10,954 nucleotides of DNA from an uncultured Microbacteriaceae bacterium (GTDB lineage: Bacteria; Actinomycetota; Actinomycetes; Actinomycetales; Microbacteriaceae). The position numbers and the translations under genes are program-made. Below the pieces are notes generated by a model. It had not been told where the DNA came from. It worked only from the letters and a program-made list of their open reading frames with translations, and did no database searches. Within the stretch, counting starts at the first letter, position 1. Each line of letters starts with the position of its first letter. Of this stretch, positions 1-10,166 are shown in pieces. The stretch is taken from contig CAMLMQ010000095.1 in assembly GCA_946481135.1 (NCBI GenBank), forward strand, positions 1-10,954. Direction: 5' to 3'.

Positions 1-742
1 TCACGATGACCCAGTCGGCGATGTGCCGCACGACGTGCATGTCGTGCTCGACGAAGAGCACGGTCATCCCCTGCTCCTTGAGGTCGAGGATGTGCTCCAG
101 CAGCGACTGCGTCAGCGCAGGGTTGACGCCGGCCATCGGCTCGTCGAGCATCACGAGGCTCGGCTCGCTCATGAGCGCGCGGGCCATCTCCAGGAGCTTC
201 CGCTGACCGCCCGAGAGACTCGCGGCGAAGTCGTCCTTCTTCGTGTCGAGCTTGAAGCGGGCGAGGATCTCCATCGCGCGCTCCTCGATCTCGGCGTCCT
301 GCTTGCGCCAGAGGGCGGGCAGGAGCGCGGCGAAGAAGCGTTCACCGCGCTGACCCTTCGCGCCGAGCTTCATGTTGTCGAGCACCGTCAGCAGCCCGAG
401 CGCCTTCGTGAGCTGGAACGTGCGCACCTGACCGAGCCGCGACACCTTGAAGGCCGGGACCCCGGAGATCGAGGTTCCCGAGAAGGTCCAGTCACCCGCG
501 TCGGGCTTGTCGAAGCCGGTCAGGAGGTTGAACAACGTGGTCTTGCCGGCGCCGTTCGGGCCGATGAGGGCGGTGATCGCCCCGCGTGGGATCTCGAGGT
601 GCTCGACATCCACGGCGGTGAGGCCGCCGAAGGTGCGTCGGATGCCGTCGGCGACGATCACGGGGTCGGTCTTGGCCACGCCGGGGGCGGCTTCGCCGAC
701 GTGCAGCCCGGTCGCCTTGACGCGTCCGGGGGGCGGGGTCAC
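1..742 (-). CDS. livG: Branched-chain amino acid ABC transporter ATP-binding protein LivG (partial, C-terminus off the left edge)
   Basis: This is the cytoplasmic ATPase that, with a LivF partner, should power uptake of leucine, isoleucine, valine or related substrates through LivH-LivM. Translating the minus strand gives 247 codons with no stop before the window edge. Walker A GPNGAGKTT lies at about residues 61-69, a Q-loop glutamine at about 110, the signature LSGGQRK, Walker B with LVMLDEP followed by MAGVNP, and an H-loop in FVEHDMHVV. The MAGVNP stretch and the short helical insert after the Q-loop fit the LivG rather than the LivF branch. About 40 C-terminal residues should be missing. 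The GTG at 742 starts four bases after the livM stop, which suggests translational coupling, but no good Shine-Dalgarno is visible. An internal GTG at 679 (VAKTDPV) is an alternative start that would remove a 21-residue proline-rich tail. The family is certain; the exact substrate is inferred. Confidence 0.93.
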   Translation of the reverse strand, partial: MTPPPGRVKATGLHVGEAAPGVAKTDPVIVADGIRRTFGGLTAVDVEHLEIPRGAITALIGPNGAGKTTLFNLLTGFDKPDAGDWTFSGTSISGVPAFKVSRLGQVRTFQLTKALGLLTVLDNMKLGAKGQRGERFFAALLPALWRKQDAEIEERAMEILARFKLDTKKDDFAASLSGGQRKLLEMARALMSEPSLVMLDEPMAGVNPALTQSLLEHILDLKEQGMTVLFVEHDMHVVRHIADWVIV

Positions 743-746
743 GGAG

Positions 747-4781
<4,035 letters not shown>

Positions 4782-4800
4782 GCGGCGGCGGCTTCTTGCG

Positions 4801-4854
4801 CACTGCTCCAGCAGTGACGCGACATGACCCCGCGCGCGGGTGCATGTCGCGTCG
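4801..4854 (+). repeat. 54-base double-hairpin repeat, copy 1 (left arm of an inverted pair)
   Basis: This copy holds two consecutive palindromes. Hairpin A (4801-4816) has perfect arms CACTGCT/AGCAGTG around CC. Hairpin B (4816-4853) has perfect 11-base arms GACGCGACATG/CATGTCGCGTC, continued by ACCC/GGGT around a CG-alternating loop. The reverse complement recurs at 5931-5984 with 49 of 54 identical bases. It begins 19 bases after the guaB stop and could also act as a terminator, although no T-tract follows. It resembles a REP-type or MITE-type palindrome, but no known family was recognised. Confidence 0.88.
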
Positions 4855-4932
4855 TAAGCGGGTCATTTGCGGTCGACGCGCGTCCTCCACAGGGGCGCCG
4901 CATCCACGGATGTCGCGAAGAGCCGCCGACGG

Positions 4933-5922
4933 ATGCCGTGCGAGGCGCACGCTGGCCGAGTGGTACTCGCCGATCCCCTGACGCTGTCCATCGACCCGCG
5001 CGAGCTCATCCGCGTCGAGGATGTGCGCGCGGCCGGTGGTGAGCCGCGTGCCTTGCGTGACGCCCACGGCTCGGGGCGACTCATCCGCATCCGACGGGGG
5101 ACCTACGTCCTCGCCGACGTCTGGGCGGAGCGCGACCCTCGAGAGCGGCACCTTCTCGCCGTGCGGGCTGCCGCGATCGAGTTGCGATCGCCGTACTTGA
5201 TCGCGGGACGTTCGGCGGGTGCGGTGTGGGGGCTGCCGTTCGGCGCCGAATGGCCGCACGACGTCACCGTGTTGGGCGGGTCGCTGCGCGGCGGAAAGAG
5301 CGAGCCGGGCGTGCGCCGCACAGCGGCCTCCTTCGCCTCCGCGTCCGGCGTGCTCTGGGACGGCATCCCCGTGACGACACGCGCCCGGACCGCCCTCGAC
5401 ATGGCCCGATCGGAGCCGTTCCCCCGGGCCGTCGCGATTGTCGATCGAGCTCTCTGGTCGCGCGACTCCGGGGCATGTGATCACGACGAACTCATCGCCG
5501 CGCTCACGTCGGCCGCCTTCGCGAGGGGCGCCCGCCATCTCGCGCGAGTGGTCGAGTTCGCGACGGCGCTGTCCGACTCCCCTTACGAGTCGATGGCCCG
5601 TGCGGTCATGGCCGAACTCGGGTTCCCGTCGCCCGAACTGCAGTGCCGGTTCCGCGACGAGGACGGGATCATCCGGCCCGACTTCTTCTGGCGACGCTGG
5701 GGTGTCGCGGGGGAGTTCGACGGCCGGAGCAAGTACACCCGCGACGAGTACACGCGCGGAGACCCGGCGGCGGTCGTCTATCGCGAGAAGCTCCGCGAAG
5801 ACCGCCTCCGGCGCTTCCCGGAGGTTCGCACGGTCGTCCGCTTCGGCAGCGACGAGGTGGATCACCCGTGGAAGCTCGCGCGGCTGCTCGTCGACGCGGG
5901 TCTGCCGCGCGGCGTCCACTGA
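4933..5922 (+). CDS. AbiEi-type winged-helix protein with C-terminal DUF559/PD-(D/E)XK-like nuclease motif
   Basis: Function unknown. The protein has the layout of the large actinobacterial family annotated as AbiEi-type antitoxin-domain proteins. With the ATG at 4933 it is 329 residues. About 22-65 form a winged-helix-like segment (ELIRVEDVRAAGG, then GRLIRIRRGTYVL). A middle region includes LIAGRSAGAVWGLPF and IPVTTRARTALDMAR. The C-terminal part from about 214 has SPYESMAR, RPDFFW, then GEFDGRSKY with E261, D263 and K267, followed by EKLREDRLRRF. This resembles the Vsr/DUF559 PD-(D/E)XK fold, and the acidic and lysine residues are intact. No AbiEii-type toxin is adjacent. GTG 4960 and TTG 4867 are alternative starts; none has a strong ribosome site. 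Leucine TTG codons in the 5' half suggest weaker codon optimisation than guaB. Inverted repeats bracket the gene. Confidence 0.85.
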   Translation: MPCEAHAGRVVLADPLTLSIDPRELIRVEDVRAAGGEPRALRDAHGSGRLIRIRRGTYVLADVWAERDPRERHLLAVRAAAIELRSPYLIAGRSAGAVWGLPFGAEWPHDVTVLGGSLRGGKSEPGVRRTAASFASASGVLWDGIPVTTRARTALDMARSEPFPRAVAIVDRALWSRDSGACDHDELIAALTSAAFARGARHLARVVEFATALSDSPYESMARAVMAELGFPSPELQCRFRDEDGIIRPDFFWRRWGVAGEFDGRSKYTRDEYTRGDPAAVVYREKLREDRLRRFPEVRTVVRFGSDEVDHPWKLARLLVDAGLPRGVH

Positions 5923-5930
5923 CCCACTCG

Positions 5931-5984
5931 CGACACGAGATGTGCCCGCGCGCGGGGTCATCTCGCGTCACTGCTGGAGCAGTG
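5931..5984 (-). repeat. 54-base double-hairpin repeat, copy 2 (right arm of an inverted pair)
   Basis: Read on the minus strand this matches copy 1 at 49 of 54 positions. Hairpin A (5969-5984) is identical to copy 1. In hairpin B (5932-5969) one C-G pair has become G-C (positions 5962 and 5939). One arm base has changed to give a G-T pair (5935). The other two changes fall in the unpaired apex. It starts 8 bases after the preceding stop and ends 20 bases before the guaB3 -10 element. Confidence 0.88.
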
Positions 5985-6004
5985 GCCGACATCCCGGACG
6001 CGAC

Positions 6005-6010
6005 TAGGCT
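6005..6010 (+). promoter_or_regulatory. guaB3: guaB3 -10 element (TAGGCT), leaderless start
   Basis: TAGGCT ends six bases before the guaB3 GTG, so transcription would begin at or next to the start codon. There is no Shine-Dalgarno, which agrees with a leaderless mRNA. A -35 at normal spacing would fall at about 5982-5987, touching the outer end of repeat copy 2; no good match is seen there. Confidence 0.55.
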
Positions 6011-6016
6011 CGACGG

Positions 6017-7138
6017 GTGAGTGACATCGAGATCGGGCGGTCCAAGCGGGCGCGGCGGGCGTATGCGTTCGACGACATCGCGATCGTCCCGAGCCGACGC
6101 ACCCGCGATCCGCAGGATGTGAGCGTCAGTTGGACGATCGACGCGTTCACGTTCGACATCCCGGTGCTCGCCGCGCCGATGGACTCGGTCGTGAGCCCGG
6201 CGACGGCGATCGCGATCGGGAAGCTCGGCGGCCTCGGCGTGCTCGACCTCGAGGGCGTGTGGACGCGGTACGAGGATGCGGATGCCGTGCTCGCCGAGAT
6301 CCGCGACCTGCCGAGCGAGGGGGCTACCGCAGCCCTGCAGCGCATCTACGCCGAACCGATCAAGCCCGAGCTGCTCAAGGCCCGCATCGCCGAGATCCGT
6401 GCAGCCGGGGTGCCGGTCGCCGGGGCGCTCAGCCCGCAGCTGACGCAGCAGCACTCCCAGACGGTGCTCGATGCCGGCGTCGACCTCTTCGTGATCCGCG
6501 GCACGACCGTGTCGGCCGAGCACGTCAGCAAAGGCGTCGAGCCTCTCAACCTCAAGAAGTTCATCTACGAGCTCGACGTGCCGGTCATCGTCGGTGGCGC
6601 GAGCACCTACACGGCGGCGCTTCACCTCATGCGCACGGGAGCCGCGGGCGTGCTCGTCGGCTTCGGCGGCGGGGCCGCGTCGACGACCCGCACGAGTCTC
6701 GGCATCCACGCCCCCATGGCGACGGCCGTGGCGGATGTCGCGGGCGCCCGGCGCGACTACCTCGACGAGTCGGGGGGTCGCTACGTGCACGTCATCGCCG
6801 ACGGCGGACTCGGTACCTCGGGCGACATTGTGAAGGCGATCTCGGTCGGCGCCGACGCCGTGATGCTCGGATCGACCCTCGCGCGCGCCGAGGAGGCCCC
6901 GGGCGGCGGCTGGCACTGGGGGTCGGAGGCCCGGCATCCCGAACTGCCGCGCGGTCATAGCGTCGAGGTCGGCACCGTCGCGCCGCTGCAGAAGCTGCTG
7001 TTCGGCCCGGCGGATGTCGCCGACGGGCGCATGAACCTCGTCGGAGCCCTGCGGCGGTCGATGGCGACGACGGGCTACTCCGACCTCAAGGAGTTCCAGC
7101 GCGTCGAGGTCGTCGTCGCGCCGTATCACCGGGGGTGA
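6017..7138 (+). CDS. guaB3: GuaB3 family IMP dehydrogenase-related protein
   Basis: A 373-residue IMPDH/GMP reductase-family barrel without CBS domains. It is recognisable as the actinobacterial GuaB3 type that usually accompanies guaB. It shows RAYAFDDIAIVPSRRT at the N-terminus, APMDSVVSP (53-61), GGLGVLDLEG (71-80), the phosphate-binding IADGG (260-264) and AVMLGS (281-286). The loop that carries the catalytic cysteine in GuaB (GPGSICTTR) reads GGGAASTTR here, so Ser222 stands where Cys312 is in GuaB. Ordinary IMP oxidation through a thioimidate is therefore not expected. Its biochemical role in actinobacteria is not clear to me; a regulatory or altered purine role is possible. The GTG start is set by the adjacent -10 and by alignment with the family N-terminus. 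Its stop overlaps the next start in a GTGA. It is separated from guaB by the repeat-bounded interval. Confidence 0.93.
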   Translation: MSDIEIGRSKRARRAYAFDDIAIVPSRRTRDPQDVSVSWTIDAFTFDIPVLAAPMDSVVSPATAIAIGKLGGLGVLDLEGVWTRYEDADAVLAEIRDLPSEGATAALQRIYAEPIKPELLKARIAEIRAAGVPVAGALSPQLTQQHSQTVLDAGVDLFVIRGTTVSAEHVSKGVEPLNLKKFIYELDVPVIVGGASTYTAALHLMRTGAAGVLVGFGGGAASTTRTSLGIHAPMATAVADVAGARRDYLDESGGRYVHVIADGGLGTSGDIVKAISVGADAVMLGSTLARAEEAPGGGWHWGSEARHPELPRGHSVEVGTVAPLQKLLFGPADVADGRMNLVGALRRSMATTGYSDLKEFQRVEVVVAPYHRG

Positions 7139-7503
7139 GCGTGTTCGGTCCCGGCATCCCCGTGCTGCGCGTCTTCGACGAGGCGCTCGCTCGGCGCCAC
7201 TACATGGACGGACTCGGCTTCGCGGTCGACTGGGAGCACCGGTTCGAGCCGGGCATGCCGCTCTACGCACAGGTGTCGCGCGGCGACGTGCGGCTGCATC
7301 TCAGTGCGCACTACGGCGACGGCACGCCGGGGTCGGTCGTGTGGATCCCGGTCGAGGATGTCCGCGCGCTCTACGCCGAGTTGAGCGACCGGTTCGACGT
7401 GCTCGGTCAGCGCCCGGGCTTCGAGCCCGACGGTCCGGGTGGGCCGGGCTTCGCGGTCGGCGACCCGTTCGGCAACCACCTCCGCTTCGCGCAGCCGTCC
7501 TGA
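7135..7503 (+). CDS. Glyoxalase superfamily (VOC) protein, bleomycin-resistance-like
   Basis: A 122-residue single-domain VOC protein of the kind often annotated as a bleomycin-resistance or glyoxalase superfamily protein. PVLRVFDEALARRHYMDGLGF forms the opening beta-alpha unit. The core motif RGDVRLHLSAHYGDGTPG follows, and the protein ends with GDPFGNHLRF, the usual C-terminal VOC strand. Such proteins are dimers that bind metal or small hydrophobic ligands; no substrate can be assigned. The GTG start overlaps the guaB3 stop by four bases, so it is probably translated by coupling from the guaB3 message. It converges on the tetR gene with only six bases between the stops and no terminator hairpin. 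A direct purine-related role is possible but unsupported beyond the coupling. Confidence 0.88.
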   Translation: MSVFGPGIPVLRVFDEALARRHYMDGLGFAVDWEHRFEPGMPLYAQVSRGDVRLHLSAHYGDGTPGSVVWIPVEDVRALYAELSDRFDVLGQRPGFEPDGPGGPGFAVGDPFGNHLRFAQPS

Positions 7504-7509
7504 ACCGGG

Positions 7510-8001
7510 TCAGAGTCCGGGGACGAGCGCCGCGAGCGCGCCGCGCGCGGCGACCGGGTCGTCGACGGCGGCGGTGAGCGCGGCTCGCCAGGTGGCCGCG
7601 AGCAGACGACCGACGGGGAGGCCGCCCGTGTCGAGTCGGGCGGAGAGGAACGCCTCGACCGGGTCGTCGCTGCGGTCGGGATGCGGGTCGGCGAGCAGTC
7701 GCGCGTAGCCGACGCGGGCGAGGTAGTCGAACCCGACGCCGAGCGTGCGGCCGAGGTCGGGGGCGGCATCCCACGCCCCCTCCATGCGGTCGAGCAGTCG
7801 ACGTTCGACGTCGCCACGCACGAGGTCGTAGAGTCCGGCCTTGCTCTCGAAGTGGTGGTAGAGCGACCCGACGGTCACCCCGGCCGCCGCCGCGAGTTCG
7901 GTGACCCCGACATCCTCGTAGCCGCGTCGCGCGAACTCGGCGAGGGCGGCGTCGACGAGGCGGGCCTTCGTCGTGCCCGGCACGGGGATCCACTCGCGCA
8001 C
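7510..8001 (-). CDS. TetR/AcrR family transcriptional regulator
   Basis: A 163-residue one-component repressor-type regulator. The N-terminal HTH is clear: KARLVDAALAEFARRGYEDV, then VTELAAAAGVTVGSLYHHFE, with KAGLYDLVRGDV closing the DNA-binding domain. The helical ligand-binding part is at the short end for the family (normally about 190-210 residues). It is divergently oriented to the VOC gene at 8055, with the two start codons only 53 bases apart and alternating CGTAA/TTACG half-sites between them, so it probably represses itself and that gene. GTG at 8007 is an alternative start two codons upstream. I prefer the GTG at 8001 because a TACGGT -10 lies six bases before it, which would give a leaderless message. 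The ligand is unknown. Confidence 0.9.
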   Translation of the reverse strand: MREWIPVPGTTKARLVDAALAEFARRGYEDVGVTELAAAAGVTVGSLYHHFESKAGLYDLVRGDVERRLLDRMEGAWDAAPDLGRTLGVGFDYLARVGYARLLADPHPDRSDDPVEAFLSARLDTGGLPVGRLLAATWRAALTAAVDDPVAARGALAALVPGL

Positions 8002-8007
8002 GATCAC

Positions 8008-8013
8008 ACCGTA
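8008..8013 (-). promoter_or_regulatory. tetR -10 element (TACGGT), leaderless start
   Basis: On the minus strand TACGGT lies six bases before the GTG at 8001. This matches the spacing seen at four other starts in the window. It overlaps the first half-site of the inferred operator, so occupancy would block this promoter. Confidence 0.45.
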
Positions 8014-8035
8014 ACCGCTTTACGCTTCCCCGTAA
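8010..8035. promoter_or_regulatory. Candidate TetR operator with alternating CGTAA/TTACG half-sites
   Basis: CGTAA (8010-8014), TTACG (8020-8024) and CGTAA (8031-8035) alternate in orientation with spacers of five and six bases. The first pair forms the inverted repeat CGTAA-CCGCT-TTACG. They overlap the -10 of tetR and the -35 (TTTACG) of the divergent VOC gene. This placement fits a TetR-type operator repressing both genes; binding is inferred. Confidence 0.5.
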
Positions 8036-8047
8036 CGCCATTATGGT
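8019..8047 (+). promoter_or_regulatory. Promoter of the VOC gene at 8055 (TTTACG-17-TATGGT)
   Basis: TTTACG (8019-8024) and TATGGT (8042-8047) are spaced by 17 bases. The -10 ends seven bases before the ATG at 8055, predicting a leaderless transcript. This is the best formed promoter in the window. Its -35 lies inside the inferred TetR operator. Confidence 0.6.
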
Positions 8048-8054
8048 GTGTCGC

Positions 8055-8387
8055 ATGAAGCTGACCTTCCTCTACTCGCCGGTGGCCGACCTCGACGCCG
8101 CCCTCACCCACTACCGCGACGTCCTCGGGTTCGACGAGACCTGGCGTGAAGGCGACCACACCGTCGCATTCGCGGTGCCCGACAGCGACGTGCAGATCAT
8201 GGTGTCGATCGACACCGAACCGCCCGGACCGATGTACCTCGTCGACGACGCGGCGGCCTGGGTGGCGGCGCATCCCGGGCTCACGCCGGCCGCTCCGCTG
8301 CAGGAGATCCCCGACGGCGCCGTCGTGCGCTACACCGACCCGGCCGGCAACCCGTTCTACGTGTTCGACCAGGCCGGCGCCGCGTAG
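8055..8387 (+). CDS. Small VOC/glyoxalase superfamily protein
   Basis: A 110-residue VOC-fold protein. KLTFLYSPVADLDAALTHYR, then VLGFDETW, form the first beta-alpha-beta unit. The second half ends with RYTDPAGNPFYVFDQ, the classic VOC closing strand. The likely substrate or ligand is unknown; related proteins include glyoxalases, dioxygenases and drug-binding proteins. I place the start at the ATG at 8055 rather than at 8043, because the -10 TATGGT overlaps the earlier ATG and lies seven bases before the later one, and the earlier start would only add MVCR. It is divergent from, and probably controlled by, the adjacent TetR regulator. The stop is only 18 bases before glpD, which has its own -10, so readthrough into glpD is possible. 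Confidence 0.88.
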   Translation: MKLTFLYSPVADLDAALTHYRDVLGFDETWREGDHTVAFAVPDSDVQIMVSIDTEPPGPMYLVDDAAAWVAAHPGLTPAAPLQEIPDGAVVRYTDPAGNPFYVFDQAGAA

Positions 8388-8393
8388 CCCGCC

Positions 8394-8399
8394 TACCCT
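8394..8399 (+). promoter_or_regulatory. glpD: glpD -10 element (TACCCT), leaderless start
   Basis: TACCCT lies just after the upstream stop codon and six bases before the glpD ATG. A G-run between the two is too close to the ATG to serve as a normal ribosome site, so a leaderless message is favoured. No clear -35 was found. Confidence 0.45.
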
Positions 8400-8405
8400 G
8401 GGGGC

Positions 8406-10127
8406 ATGGCGCCGTCCACCCCGGTCACCCGTTCGAACCGTCTCGGCCCCGACGAGCGCGCCGACGCGCTGCGCAACATGCGTGCGAAGGAACTCGACAT
8501 CCTCGTCGTCGGCGGCGGCATCGTCGGCACGGGAGCCGCCCTGGATGCCGTCACGCGCGGGCTGCGCACGGGGCTGCTCGAGGCGCGCGACTGGGCCTCG
8601 GGCACGTCGAGCCGCAGCAGCAAGCTCGTGCACGGCGGCATCCGCTACCTCGAGCAGCTCGATTTCCGGCTCGTGCGCGAGGCGCTCATCGAGCGCGGCC
8701 TGCTGCTGCAGCGCATCGCCCCGCATCTCGTGAAGCCCGTGCGCTTCCTCTACCCGCTCACGAAGGGCCTGGTCGAGCGCGCCTACATCGGGGCCGGGAT
8801 GCTGCTGTACGACGCGTTCTCGTACACCGGGGGTCGCCCGCCCGGGGTGCCGCACCACCGCCACCTCACGAGGCGTCAGTTGCTGCGCGCGGCGCCGAGC
8901 CTGCATCCCGACGCGTTCACGGGAGGCCTCGCCTACTACGACGCGCAGGTCGACGACGCCCGCTATGTCGCGACCCTCGCGCGCACGGCATCCTTCTACG
9001 GAGCCCACGTCGCGAGCCGGGTCGAGGTGATCGGCTTCCTCAAGGTCGGGCAGCGCGTCACGGGCGTGCGGGCCCGCGATCGCGAGACGGGGGAGGAGTT
9101 CGAGATCCAGGCCAAGCAGGTCGTCAACGCGACCGGCGTGTGGACCGACGACACCCAGCGCCTCGTGGGGGAGCGCGGGCAGTTCAAGGTGCGGGCGTCG
9201 AAGGGCGTGCACCTCGTCGTGCCGCGCGATCGGTTCCAGAGCAAGCTCGGTCTGCTGCTACGCACCGAGAAGAGCGTGCTGTTCGTCATCCCGTGGGGGC
9301 GGCACTGGCTCATCGGCACGACCGACAGCGACTGGGATCTCGACAAGGCGCACCCCGCGGCGACGGCGGCCGACATCGACTATCTGCTCGACCACGTCAA
9401 CGCGGTGCTCGCGACGAAGCTCACGCGCGACGACGTCGAGGGCGTCTTCGCGGGCCTGCGGCCCCTGCTCGCCGGCGAGAGCGAGGAGACGAGCAAACTC
9501 AGCCGTGAGCACGTCGTCGCGCACAGCGTGCCCGGTCTCGTCGTCGTCGCCGGCGGAAAGTGGACCACCTACCGCGTGATGGCGAAGGATGCGATCGACG
9601 AGGCGGCGCGCGCGCTCGACGGGCGGGTCGCCGAGAGCGTCACCGAGAACATCGGTCTGCTCGGCGCGGAGGGCTACGAGGCGGCCTGGAACAAGCGGCA
9701 CAAGATCGCACGCGCCTTCGGGGTGCACCGGGTGCGCGTCGAGCACCTGCTCAACCGGTATGGCGTGCTGACCGATGAGCTGCTCGACCTCATCCGGCGC
9801 CGCCCCGCACTCGCCGAGCCGCTGCCGGGCGCCGACGACTACATCGGAGCCGAGGTCGTCTACGCCGCGACGCATGAGGGAGCGCTCCACCTCGACGACG
9901 TGCTCGCCCGCCGCACACGCATCTCGATCGAGGCGTGGGACCGTGGCGTCTCGGCGGCGCCCGTCGCCGCGGCGCTCATGGGGGAGGCGCTCGGCTGGGA
10001 TGCCGCCCGCATCGAACGCGAGGTGGCGCTCTACGTGCGCCGCGTCGAGGCCGAACGCGCGAGCCAGGAGCAGCCCGACGACGTCTCCGCCGACCGCGTC
10101 CGGCTGGAAGCGCCCGACCCGGTCTAG
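8406..10127 (+). CDS. glpD: Glycerol-3-phosphate dehydrogenase (FAD-dependent) GlpD
   Basis: Oxidises sn-glycerol-3-phosphate to dihydroxyacetone phosphate and passes electrons via FAD to the quinone pool at the inner face of the membrane. The 573-residue length is normal for actinobacterial GlpD. The FAD dinucleotide-binding motif VVGGGIVGTGAALDA is at about 34-48. SSRSSKLVHGGIRYLE (68-83) is the family signature, WGRHWLIGTTDSDWD the mid-protein signature, and GGKWTTYRVMA (about 383-393) the C-terminal flavin contact. The remaining part is the helical C-terminal domain. No glycerol kinase or facilitator is adjacent, so the gene stands as its own unit here. The ATG at 8406 is supported by the adjacent -10. 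A downstream ATG at M25 would lose only a polar tail before the FAD motif. Confidence 0.97.
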   Translation: MAPSTPVTRSNRLGPDERADALRNMRAKELDILVVGGGIVGTGAALDAVTRGLRTGLLEARDWASGTSSRSSKLVHGGIRYLEQLDFRLVREALIERGLLLQRIAPHLVKPVRFLYPLTKGLVERAYIGAGMLLYDAFSYTGGRPPGVPHHRHLTRRQLLRAAPSLHPDAFTGGLAYYDAQVDDARYVATLARTASFYGAHVASRVEVIGFLKVGQRVTGVRARDRETGEEFEIQAKQVVNATGVWTDDTQRLVGERGQFKVRASKGVHLVVPRDRFQSKLGLLLRTEKSVLFVIPWGRHWLIGTTDSDWDLDKAHPAATAADIDYLLDHVNAVLATKLTRDDVEGVFAGLRPLLAGESEETSKLSREHVVAHSVPGLVVVAGGKWTTYRVMAKDAIDEAARALDGRVAESVTENIGLLGAEGYEAAWNKRHKIARAFGVHRVRVEHLLNRYGVLTDELLDLIRRRPALAEPLPGADDYIGAEVVYAATHEGALHLDDVLARRTRISIEAWDRGVSAAPVAAALMGEALGWDAARIEREVALYVRRVEAERASQEQPDDVSADRVRLEAPDPV

Positions 10128-10154
10128 CCACCGGCGGCCTTCACCCGTCGCTCG

Positions 10155-10160
10155 TAGACT
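10155..10160 (+). promoter_or_regulatory. khtTU -10 element (TAGACT), leaderless start
   Basis: TAGACT in the 39-base gap after glpD lies six bases before the ATG at 10167, again predicting transcription from the start codon. No convincing -35 or terminator for glpD is visible in the gap. Confidence 0.5.
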
Positions 10161-10166
10161 CGGGGG

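Noticed and set aside
4782..4800. Short GCGGCGGCGG run after guaB, considered as a target duplication or terminator
   Set aside because: No matching sequence follows repeat copy 2, and it forms no hairpin by itself; simple GC-rich run.
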